From assembly GCA_944389985.1 (NCBI GenBank), contig CALXON010000066.1, positions 1 to 12,391 of the forward strand: a stretch of DNA of 12,391 bases, written 5' to 3'. The stretch comes from an uncultured Spirochaetaceae bacterium. GTDB taxonomy: Bacteria > Spirochaetota > Spirochaetia > Sphaerochaetales > Sphaerochaetaceae. Both the position numbers and the translations under genes were made by a program. The notes under the pieces are model-generated. The model had not been told where the DNA came from, did not search any database, and saw only the letters and a list, made by a program, of their open reading frames with translations. Positions 1 through 6,482 of this stretch are shown here, one piece after another. How positions within the stretch are numbered: the first letter of the stretch is position 1; every line of letters begins with the position of its first letter.

Positions 1-344
1 GCGGCATTGGTCAGGAACAGGGAGTCAACACCGAGCATCCTCATCGTCCGGACAGGGTATACAACCTCATCCATTGAGTAGCCTTCGTAGTAATGGAAAC
101 GGCCCTGCATGCACATGACACGACGTCCTGAGAGATTTCCGATGACAAGGCGGCCTTTGTGACCGGGAACGGTTGAGACAGGAAAGTGAGGAATGTCATG
201 ATAATCGATGATCACGGCATCCTCTATCTCATCAGCCATATCTCCCAGTCCCGATCCGAGGACGATCGCGATCTCTATTCTTTTATCCCCTGCCTTTTCC
301 CTTATATACGAGGCTGATTCCTCCAGTTTTTCCATCAGATCCAT
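1..344 (-). CDS. Purine nucleoside phosphorylase, partial (C-terminal part beyond left edge)
   Basis: Cytoplasmic enzyme that splits purine nucleosides with phosphate to free base and (deoxy)ribose-1-phosphate. Only the first 114 residues lie in the window. They carry the family landmarks of the trimeric PNP (PunA/human PNP) type: a phosphate-binding VLGSGLG segment at residues 28-34 with Ser31, the PGHKG segment with His62, and QGRFHYYEGY at 80-89 with Arg82, His84, Tyr86 and Glu87. These match the human active-site residues Ser33, His64, Arg84, His86, Tyr88 and Glu89 with a constant offset of two. The ATG at 344 has a Shine-Dalgarno AGGAG eight bases upstream, which overlaps the stop of the upstream permease; the gap is 11 bases. 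It is the last visible gene of the nucleoside importer operon, so it probably degrades the imported substrate. The family call is firm; the preference for guanosine/inosine over other purines cannot be read from this fragment. Confidence 0.95.
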   Translation of the reverse strand, partial: MDLMEKLEESASYIREKAGDKRIEIAIVLGSGLGDMADEIEDAVIIDYHDIPHFPVSTVPGHKGRLVIGNLSGRRVMCMQGRFHYYEGYSMDEVVYPVRTMRMLGVDSLFLTNA

Positions 345-355
345 GTAATCATCTC

Positions 356-1309
356 CTAAAACGGTTCTCCGGAAGCAAGAGGAGCTGCGCTCTTCCTGCT
401 TGAGAGTATGAGTGCGACAAGCGTCGCGACATATGGGAACATACCGAGGTATCCGGCAGGTATGTTCTGGAACACGGAGAAGACCTTGCCCATGTTCGCT
501 ATCGTCATACAGAGTCCGAAGAAGAATGTCGAACCGAGTATTCCGAGAGGTTTCCACTGTCCGAATATGAGTGCGGCTATTGCAAGGAATCCCAGTCCGT
601 TTATACCGCTTCCCGCATTGTACTCTCCTGCATATGTGACCAGTATGCAGGCTCCTCCGAGTCCTGAGAGAAGTCCTGATGCGATCACTCCGATGTATCT
701 CATGCGGTGCACGTTCACTCCGGCCGATGCCACCGCAGAAGGATGTTCTCCGCACGCTCTGAGCCTCAGTCCGAATGAAGTCCTGTACAGGAGGAACCAG
801 GAAAGCCCCCAGAGCACGAGGCAGATCCATGTCGTCCAGTATGTTCTGGAGAAGAAGAGCGGCCCCAGCAGAGGAATATGTGAGAGGACGGGCACGTCGC
901 TTCTGATGATTCCGCGCACTATCGTGATGTTTCCGCTTCCTGTTATCGTCTGTGCCAGGAACAGGGTTACGGCTGTCGACAGCATGTTTATCGCCGTTCC
1001 GGAGATCACCTGATTGGACTTCAGATTGATCGAGGCGAAAGCATGGAGAAGCGAGAGAAGCGCAGAGGATGCCATGGCGACAACTATTCCCAGCACTATG
1101 GCGAGAGAGTATGAGAAGCCCGGTATTGCCTGCAGTTTCACGATCGTCGCGGCGGAGGCGAAACAGCCGAAGAGCATGAGACCTTCAATACAGAGGTTGG
1201 TCACTCCCGATCTTTCCGAATAAAGTCCTCCGAGAGCTCCCATGAGTATCGGCATTGTATATGCAACAGCAGAAGGTATTATTGTTGTGACAACACTCCA
1301 GAATTCCAT
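356..1309 (-). CDS. Nucleoside ABC transporter, inner-membrane permease (YufQ/NupQ-like)
   Basis: Second membrane subunit of a purine-nucleoside ABC importer; the protein is 317 residues and highly hydrophobic, with about eight or nine membrane segments. It belongs to the branched-chain amino acid/ribose-type permease superfamily (BPD_transp_2). Family signs are the N-terminal 'ALGGLYSERSGVTNLCIEG' segment, the 'RACGEHPSAVASAGVNV' stretch near residues 184-200 and the cytoplasmic-loop segment 'GLGFLAIAALIFGQWKPLG' near 238-256. The ATG at 1309 is preferred because AGGAGG lies seven bases upstream. A GTG one codon earlier (1312) is only four bases from that site. The ATG shares one base with the TGA of the preceding permease gene (TGATG), which points to translational coupling. 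Known relatives are Bacillus YufQ/NupQ and similar spirochaetal genes next to bmpA/pnrA. Substrate is inferred from the neighbours. Confidence 0.93.
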   Translation of the reverse strand: MEFWSVVTTIIPSAVAYTMPILMGALGGLYSERSGVTNLCIEGLMLFGCFASAATIVKLQAIPGFSYSLAIVLGIVVAMASSALLSLLHAFASINLKSNQVISGTAINMLSTAVTLFLAQTITGSGNITIVRGIIRSDVPVLSHIPLLGPLFFSRTYWTTWICLVLWGLSWFLLYRTSFGLRLRACGEHPSAVASAGVNVHRMRYIGVIASGLLSGLGGACILVTYAGEYNAGSGINGLGFLAIAALIFGQWKPLGILGSTFFFGLCMTIANMGKVFSVFQNIPAGYLGMFPYVATLVALILSSRKSAAPLASGEPF

Positions 1310-2502
1310 CACTTCACCTCCTTGCGGCCTTCTCTGGAAAGCTTCCTGAACTCATCCTGAGACAGCTCTCCGGGAGATCGTGTATCTCCATTGGCTTTCA
1401 TCGCGGCAAGCACCGCCTCCTCCTTCCTGCTGAAGCTTTTCCTGAAGCGTTCATTCCAGAAGTTTGCGAGGATGACATTCGTTGCCGTGAAGTAGATCAC
1501 GGTCGCGATGATGGTGTCCGCGATCTCAGTAGGTATTCCCGTGGCAGCAAGAGAGCCCTTTCCCATCTTCAGTATGCCGAAGAAGACTGCCGCGAAGAAT
1601 ACTCCTACAGGAGAACAGTTGCCCAGCAGGGCCACTGCAATACCGTCAAAACCTTCATTGGGCATCTTTCCCATCTCCATGATCTCTGAATAGCCGCAGT
1701 AGTATGTGGCTCCCGCAAGACCGGAAAGAGCGCCGGCGACAGCCATCGAGATCATTATTGAGGAAGAGACCTTTATTCCGGCATACTCCGCACAGAACCT
1801 GTTCGATCCTACAGCCTTCAGACTGAAGCCGAGCGTGGTCTTGGTGAGTATGAACCAGACAACGACCGTCATGATGACGGCAAGGAAGAATCCGTAATTC
1901 AATGTCGAGAAGCCTGTCAGACTCCTCAGCCATTCAGCACGGAGAGTGTGCTCCAGCGGTATAGGCTTCGATTTCACGGAAATCGTGGGATCGATGATGA
2001 ACCGGGGGATGAAATCATAGACGATCCAGTACGCTATCCAGTTGAGCATTATCGTCGAGACGACCTCATGGACATTGAACTTCGCCTTGAGGAAACCCGA
2101 GATGAAGCCCCAGAGGGCGCCGGCAAGACCTGCCGTGATCACCAGTATGGGGAGATAGAGGACACGGGGCATGTCCATCGGAAGATAGTATGCGACTATC
2201 GATCCTGTGATGCCTCCCATCAGCATCTGTCCTGATGCTCCGATGTTGAACAGTCCTGTCTTGAATGCGAAGGCCACTGAAAGTCCTATGAGCACAAGCT
2301 GTGTAGACATTCCCAGTGTGTTTCCGATTCTCCTGCTGCTGGAGAGAGCTCCGAAGAGTATCTTCTCGAATCCGACAAATGGATTCTTTCCTATGAGCAG
2401 TATGAACACGCTTCCTGCGATTATTCCCAGAAAGACCGCGGAGATGGATACAAGGAAGGGAGATGCTTTTCTCGCCTCAAGTGTTCGCAGATTCTTTCTC
2501 AT
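1309..2502 (-). CDS. Nucleoside ABC transporter, inner-membrane permease (YufP/NupP-like)
   Basis: First membrane subunit of the nucleoside importer, 397 residues. The N-terminal region has one hydrophobic segment at about 17-38. The core carries the family segments 'FNIGASGQMLMGG' (85-97), 'GFSLKAVGSNRFCAEYAGI' (225-243) and the ATPase-contacting loop 'GFDGIAVALLGNCSPVG' (284-300). The last 50 residues form a charged cytoplasmic tail rich in Lys, Arg and Glu. Start is ATG 2502, which overlaps the ATPase stop by four bases (ATGA); a GGGAGGAG ribosome site lies inside the 3' end of the ATPase gene. The larger size compared with the partner permease is normal for this subunit. It probably forms a heterodimer with the 317-residue permease encoded just downstream. 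Confidence 0.93.
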   Translation of the reverse strand: MRKNLRTLEARKASPFLVSISAVFLGIIAGSVFILLIGKNPFVGFEKILFGALSSSRRIGNTLGMSTQLVLIGLSVAFAFKTGLFNIGASGQMLMGGITGSIVAYYLPMDMPRVLYLPILVITAGLAGALWGFISGFLKAKFNVHEVVSTIMLNWIAYWIVYDFIPRFIIDPTISVKSKPIPLEHTLRAEWLRSLTGFSTLNYGFFLAVIMTVVVWFILTKTTLGFSLKAVGSNRFCAEYAGIKVSSSIMISMAVAGALSGLAGATYYCGYSEIMEMGKMPNEGFDGIAVALLGNCSPVGVFFAAVFFGILKMGKGSLAATGIPTEIADTIIATVIYFTATNVILANFWNERFRKSFSRKEEAVLAAMKANGDTRSPGELSQDEFRKLSREGRKEVK

Positions 2503-4019
2503 ACGCTCCTCCCTTCTGCCTTTATCCCTGCCATCATGAGTCCGACCGCATGGGAATCGGTCTCATCCGTGTTAACTATATCGATGAGACGGCCTCCGCT
2601 GATGACTGCGATCCTGTCAGAGAGATTGAAGATCTCATCAAGTTCGAAGGAGACAAGGAGCACTGCCTTGCCCTTATCACGTTCCTGGACAAGCTGCCTG
2701 TGTATGAATTCAATGGCGCCGACATCAAGGCCGCGTGTAGGCTGTACTGCTATCAGAAGCTCCGGATCGCTTGTTATCTCACGTCCGATGATGGCTTTCT
2801 GCTGATTACCTCCGGAGAGCTTTCCGGCAAGGGAATCGGCTCCTTCTCCGGAACGCACATCGAATTCCGAGATTATCGCATCGGTATAATCCCGGATCGC
2901 AGGATAATCCAGTATGCCATGGTGGCTGAATCCTTCCTTGTAGAACTCCTTTATCACCATGTTCGATGTAAGCGCGGCTCCGAGGATTAGACCCCTCTTC
3001 TGTCTGTCCTCGGGAATATGTCCAAGTCCGAGCTCATTGCGCTTCCTGACCGACATCGATGTCATGTCAGTACCTCTGAACAGGATTGTACCGGAAGCGA
3101 CGGGACGGAGTCCTGTTATCGCCTCGATAAGCTCTGACTGTCCATTGCCGTCGACCCCCGCTATGCCGACGATCTCTCCGCCATGCACGGTGAGACTGAA
3201 ATCCTTGACTCCCGGAACATGTCTTGAATTCATGACTGAGAGATTCCTTATCTCAAGGATCTTCTCTCCGGGAACCGATGGTGCTTTCTCCGTATGGAAC
3301 GAGACAGGACGTCCGACCATCATCGCAGCCATGTCCGAAGCTGTTGTGGATGCAACGTCGACCACTCCGACAAGCTTTCCGCGTCTGATGATGGTACACC
3401 TGTCAGCAACGGCCTTTATCTCATCCAGCTTATGGGTGATGAGTATGATGGATTTACCCTCAGCAGCAAGATTCCTCATTATGTCCATCAGCTCCTCGAT
3501 CTCCTGAGGAGTGAGTACCGCTGTCGGTTCATCGAATATGAGGATATCGGCATCACGATAGAGCATCTTGAGTATCTCGACACGCTGCTGCATGCCGACC
3601 GTGATGTCCTCTATGTTCATGTCAGGCTCGATCGAGAGACCATATCTCTCAGATATCTCACGGATCTTCTCGGAGGCCTTCCTCACATCGTAGACGAAGC
3701 CTCCTTCCTTACCGAGGATGATATTCTCAGCGACCGTGAAGTTATGCACGAGCTGGAAGTGCTGATGCACCATGCCGATGCCAAGCGAGAAGGCATCATT
3801 GGGGCTTTTTATATGCACTTCCTTTCCCCTGACCTTTATTACACCTCTGTCCGCATGATAGAGACCGAAGAGAATGCTCATCAGTGTGGACTTGCCCGCA
3901 CCGTTCTCTCCGAGAATCGCATGGATCTCGCCTTCCCTCACCTGAAGCGTTATATCGTCATTGGCGACTATGCCGGGGAACTCCTTGCGGATGCCGACCA
4001 TTTCAATTACATAGCTCAA
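2499..4019 (-). CDS. Nucleoside ABC transporter, double ATPase subunit (YufO/NupO-like), TTG start
   Basis: Cytoplasmic ATPase with two fused nucleotide-binding domains, 506 residues from the proposed start. Domain 1 has Walker A GENGAGKST (37-45), the family-typical signature 'TVGMQQRVEILK' in place of LSGGQ, and Walker B 'ILIFDEPTAVLTPQE'. Domain 2 has a degenerate Walker A (GVDGNGQSEL, no Lys-Ser/Thr), a good signature LSGGNQQKA and a Walker B with Gln in place of the catalytic Glu (AVQPTRGLDVG). This asymmetric pattern is usual for RbsA/MglA/YufO-type proteins. The frame is open to an ATG at 4049, but that codon sits inside a hairpin and has no ribosome site. The TTG at 4019 has AGGAG five bases upstream and gives an N-terminus 'MSYVIEMVGIRKEFPGI' that fits the family. 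The ATG at 4001 (MVGIRKEF) is a less likely alternative with 13-base spacing. Confidence 0.93.
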   Translation of the reverse strand: MSYVIEMVGIRKEFPGIVANDDITLQVREGEIHAILGENGAGKSTLMSILFGLYHADRGVIKVRGKEVHIKSPNDAFSLGIGMVHQHFQLVHNFTVAENIILGKEGGFVYDVRKASEKIREISERYGLSIEPDMNIEDITVGMQQRVEILKMLYRDADILIFDEPTAVLTPQEIEELMDIMRNLAAEGKSIILITHKLDEIKAVADRCTIIRRGKLVGVVDVASTTASDMAAMMVGRPVSFHTEKAPSVPGEKILEIRNLSVMNSRHVPGVKDFSLTVHGGEIVGIAGVDGNGQSELIEAITGLRPVASGTILFRGTDMTSMSVRKRNELGLGHIPEDRQKRGLILGAALTSNMVIKEFYKEGFSHHGILDYPAIRDYTDAIISEFDVRSGEGADSLAGKLSGGNQQKAIIGREITSDPELLIAVQPTRGLDVGAIEFIHRQLVQERDKGKAVLLVSFELDEIFNLSDRIAVISGGRLIDIVNTDETDSHAVGLMMAGIKAEGRSV

Positions 4020-4037
4020 ATACAGCTCCTGGGATAT

Positions 4038-4065
4038 GAAAGCCGCCATATTGCAGGCGGCTTCC
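4038..4065 (-). terminator. Intercistronic hairpin between binding protein and ATPase genes (possible partial terminator)
   Basis: An 8-bp perfect GC-rich stem (AAGCCGCC at 4040-4047 against GGCGGCTT at 4056-4063) with an 8-base loop lies between the TAA of the binding-protein gene and the TTG of the ATPase gene. In the minus-strand transcript it is followed by only a few U residues (TTTCATAT), so it is a poor terminator. It looks more like an attenuating or 3'-end-protecting element that would keep binding-protein mRNA more abundant than the transporter mRNA. The role is inferred. Confidence 0.55.
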
Positions 4066-4076
4066 GGTCAATTTCG

Positions 4077-5135
4077 TTATCTGATAAGTCCGTCAGCTGT
4101 ATCCTGAACAGTTATCTTTCCTTCCCTTATGAGAGCGGCAACGGCTGCCACCTCTTCCTCGATCTCAGGAGTCAGGTTCGGATTCGATGCAGGAATTCCA
4201 GCCCTGTCATCAGCTACTCCGAGCACAAGATGTCTGCCTCCCTGGAAAGTTCCGTTCGCAGCCGCCATCGCCTGATCGTATGCAACTCCCGTGACATCCT
4301 TCATGGCTGATGTGAGTATGCATGACTCGCCGTTTCCCATGTCACCGACCGAGTACTGGTCGACATCAACGCCTACGGCCCATACATCCTCACCGGAGAG
4401 TCTTCTGTTCTTCGCCTCGTTTATGACACCGACACCGGTACCGCCAGCTGCGGCGAAGATCGCATCGACACCATTGTCATACATTGCTACCGCAAGCTGC
4501 TGTCCGCCTGCAAGATCAGCGAATGATCCCTGATAGACGAAGTTGTTCGGATTCATCGTGATGGATGTGCCGAGGTTATCATTGGCATACTGCACGCCCT
4601 GCTGGAAGCCCCAGTTGAACTTCTGTACAGCCGGAATCTCAAGTCCGCCTACAAAGCCTACCTCACCCTCGACCAGCTTCAGTGCCGTGGCGACACCTGC
4701 CATGAAGCCTGATTCCTCTTCCTTGAATGTTATCGCGACCGTGTTCTCGCCTATTCCTGCCGCAAGAGCATCATCAATGATGATCATCATGAGATCCGGA
4801 TACATCTCCTGCGCCTGAGAGACAGCATCTGCGAAAAGGTATCCGGGGCATGCGATGAATCTGTATCCCTGATCATAGAGATCGGAGATCGCTGTCAGAT
4901 AGTCTGTTGTGGTCGTTCCGGATGGCCTGAGGTATGTGCACTGCAGCCCAAGCTCATCAGCAGCCTTCTTCACTCCTTCGTAAGTTCCCTGATTGAATGA
5001 GCGGTCATCAATCGTTCCTGAATCAGTGACCATGCCGAGCTTGAGTCCGTCAGATCCGCTCTCCTTGCTGCCGGAAGCACCGAGGGAGAAGCAGAGAAGG
5101 AACACAAGCAATACCACGAGAATTTTTCTCATCAT
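4077..5135 (-). CDS. Purine nucleoside-binding protein, BmpA/PnrA (Med) family
   Basis: Exported substrate-binding protein of the importer, 352 residues. It starts with a signal sequence (Arg3, Lys4, hydrophobic 5-20) and the mature part begins near 'SGSKESG'. Family landmarks are 'KLGMVTDSGTIDD' and 'RSFNQGTYEG' at about 32-54, which begin the Bmp/PnrA fold, and 'AVGVDVDQYSVG' in the C-terminal half. Relatives such as Treponema pallidum PnrA bind purine nucleosides. A Cys is at position 15 (FLLC), but Leu at -1 makes it a poor lipobox; signal peptidase I cleavage near Ala20 is the alternative. The ATG at 5135 has AGGAG eight bases upstream; a second ATG follows directly. It is the first gene of the operon, expressed from the promoter at 5173-5201. 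Family assignment is strong; the precise ligand is inferred. Confidence 0.94.
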   Translation of the reverse strand: MMRKILVVLLVFLLCFSLGASGSKESGSDGLKLGMVTDSGTIDDRSFNQGTYEGVKKAADELGLQCTYLRPSGTTTTDYLTAISDLYDQGYRFIACPGYLFADAVSQAQEMYPDLMMIIIDDALAAGIGENTVAITFKEEESGFMAGVATALKLVEGEVGFVGGLEIPAVQKFNWGFQQGVQYANDNLGTSITMNPNNFVYQGSFADLAGGQQLAVAMYDNGVDAIFAAAGGTGVGVINEAKNRRLSGEDVWAVGVDVDQYSVGDMGNGESCILTSAMKDVTGVAYDQAMAAANGTFQGGRHLVLGVADDRAGIPASNPNLTPEIEEEVAAVAALIREGKITVQDTADGLIR

Positions 5136-5172
5136 GTGAAGCTCTCCTTATCTAAAATCAGTTGTCAATATG

Positions 5173-5201
5173 ATTGTAAAAGACACTACAGAAGCTGTCA
5201 A
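5173..5201 (-). promoter_or_regulatory. Sigma-70-type promoter of the nucleoside importer operon
   Basis: On the minus strand a perfect -35 TTGACA (5201-5196) is separated by exactly 17 bases from a -10 TACAAT (5178-5173). Transcription would start near 5166, giving a leader of about 30 bases with AGGAG at 5148-5144 before the ATG at 5135. The short leader leaves no room for a purine riboswitch, so control, if any, should act at the promoter. Confidence 0.8.
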
Positions 5202-5220
5202 ACAGGCAATAAGATATATA

Positions 5221-5251
5221 ATTCCATATATTATATGTAAATAACAGTTAT
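5221..5251. promoter_or_regulatory. Two palindromes upstream of the operon promoter (candidate operators)
   Basis: A 13-base perfect palindrome CATATATTATATG (5225-5237) has flanks that match again one base further out (5222-5223 against 5239-5240). It is followed by ATAACAGTTAT (5241-5251), another perfect palindrome that touches the slyX stop codon. The first is centred about 65 bases upstream of the predicted transcription start, a place where activators often bind. The stretch is very AT-rich, so chance palindromes are plausible; no known operator consensus is recognised. Confidence 0.3.
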
Positions 5252-5451
5252 CAATAATGTGGCGGTTTCCTGTTCGGACGACTCTCTCCGGACTCCTCGA
5301 TGAGATCCTGCACGTTCATCTCAAGCTTCTCGATACGCTTCAGCATCTCCGCAATCGTCCTGTCCTGTTCCAGCACAACCTCATTGAGCTCGGCATTCTC
5401 CTTCTCAAGATAGCTGAGCCTTATCTCAAGTTTCTCAAGTTCGTCTTTCAT
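5251..5451 (-). CDS. slyX: SlyX family coiled-coil protein
   Basis: Small acidic protein of 66 residues with no signal or membrane segment. Residues 1-52 are a heptad-like coiled coil (LEKLEIRLSYLEKENAELNE, then 'LEQDRTIAEMLKRIEKLE'). The C-terminus ends in Lys-Pro-Pro-His-Tyr, which matches the Pro-Pro-His-Tyr tail typical of SlyX proteins; the length of about 70 residues also fits. The function of SlyX is not established in any organism. No Shine-Dalgarno sequence lies at a normal distance before the ATG at 5451. A -10-like TACTAT ends seven bases upstream, so a leaderless transcript is possible. The gene is divergent from the WYL regulator and precedes the nucleoside operon on the same strand, which has its own promoter. 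Confidence 0.85.
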   Translation of the reverse strand: MKDELEKLEIRLSYLEKENAELNEVVLEQDRTIAEMLKRIEKLEMNVQDLIEESGESRPNRKPPHY

Positions 5452-5516
5452 ACAAGCTATAGTACAACAAATACGCTCCTATGAAATGGCAATTTTCCAT
5501 GGTATCATCTTTTATC

Positions 5517-6479
5517 ATGAAGGGTGAACGCATTGCGCAGCTCGAACTCCTCTTACGATCCCATCCCGAGGGAATAAGAAGAGCGGAAATTGCCCGCCGC
5601 CTGGGGGTGCACAGATCCACGATATCAAGGTATGTCGAGGAGCTTTCTGAGCATATCGACATCTATGAGGAGAACAATCTCATAAAGCTGCGGAACAGGG
5701 AGGAGAACTCCTCCCCCATGGAACTGTCAGTCTATGAGAGTCTCGCATTCAACATGGGAGCGGAAGCGCTTGCCTCCACTGCGGAGTTCAGAAGTCCGCA
5801 TCTGGCATCCGCACTGAGAAAGCTGGCCATGAACATGCGCACATACGCCCCGAGAATCAGTGACAATGCGCTCAGCATCGCTGATCAGATCGACAAGTCG
5901 ATACAGAAGGACAGAGAGAGCGCGGGACAGTACAATCAGGTGCTTGAGGTCCTGATAGACTGCTGGGTCTCCGGCAGGATCGCCAGGATCTCCACGACCA
6001 CAGAGGACAATGAGGAGATAGAGATCGCTCCATATTTCATAGGATTCAAGGAAGACCAGGGAGGAAGACGGCCAATAACCGTCACAGGACGTCTCCGACA
6101 TACGAAGGACATCATCACCCTTGATATCTCCTCGATAACAGAGGCTGTGATGCTCGATGAGACCTATACGATTCCAGACAATCTCCGCCCGTTCTCACAT
6201 AAGGAAGAGGAGAAATATGATGCGATAGACATGATTCCCCTCACACTTCTTCTGAAAGAGAAGAGCGCGCTGAACTCCTTTTCAACGATCGTCCACGGAA
6301 AACCCGAGATAAAGAAGATGGATGACGGAAGTCTCCTCTGCCATATGGATGCGGAGAACTCAATAGAACTGCTGCTGAGAATCATACAGTGCGGGACATC
6401 CGTGAAGATTCTCGCTCCTGACAGCTACAGGAAGAAGCTGACACAGATGCTTGAGAGCATCATAGCCATCTACAGGTGA
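5517..6479 (+). CDS. HTH-type transcriptional regulator with WYL domain
   Basis: Predicted DNA-binding regulator of 320 residues. An N-terminal winged-helix HTH of the HTH_11/DeoR-like type covers about residues 4-55, with recognition helix 'RRLGVHRSTISRYVEEL'. The middle part (about 130-215) resembles a WYL ligand-sensing domain, although the Trp-Tyr-Leu triplet itself is replaced (PYFIGF). The last 80 residues resemble the WCX extension (a DDGSLLCHM strand, 'SIELLLRIIQCGTSVKILAPDS', then a terminal helix). Start choice is uncertain: ATG 5517 places the HTH at the expected N-terminus and has a -10-like TATCAT eight bases upstream. In-frame ATGs at 5499 and 5481 would add 6 or 12 residues; none has a clear ribosome site. 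The response regulator gene follows after three bases, so the two are probably co-transcribed. Target genes and ligand are unknown. Confidence 0.85.
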   Translation: MKGERIAQLELLLRSHPEGIRRAEIARRLGVHRSTISRYVEELSEHIDIYEENNLIKLRNREENSSPMELSVYESLAFNMGAEALASTAEFRSPHLASALRKLAMNMRTYAPRISDNALSIADQIDKSIQKDRESAGQYNQVLEVLIDCWVSGRIARISTTTEDNEEIEIAPYFIGFKEDQGGRRPITVTGRLRHTKDIITLDISSITEAVMLDETYTIPDNLRPFSHKEEEKYDAIDMIPLTLLLKEKSALNSFSTIVHGKPEIKKMDDGSLLCHMDAENSIELLLRIIQCGTSVKILAPDSYRKKLTQMLESIIAIYR

Positions 6480-6482
6480 GCC

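Noticed and set aside
2760..2960. Degenerate second nucleotide-binding domain of the ATPase as a sign of gene decay
   Set aside because: Loss of the Walker A Lys and of the catalytic Glu in domain 2 is the normal state in the RbsA/MglA/YufO families.
3294..4310. Long plus-strand open frame (338 codons) opposite the ATPase and binding-protein genes
   Set aside because: It lies antisense to two genes with clear family motifs, spans their junction, has no ribosome site and no recognisable protein features; its openness follows from the codon bias of the real genes.
5136..5172. Purine riboswitch in the leader of the nucleoside operon
   Set aside because: The predicted leader is about 30 bases, too short for the purine aptamer, and no conserved core is seen.
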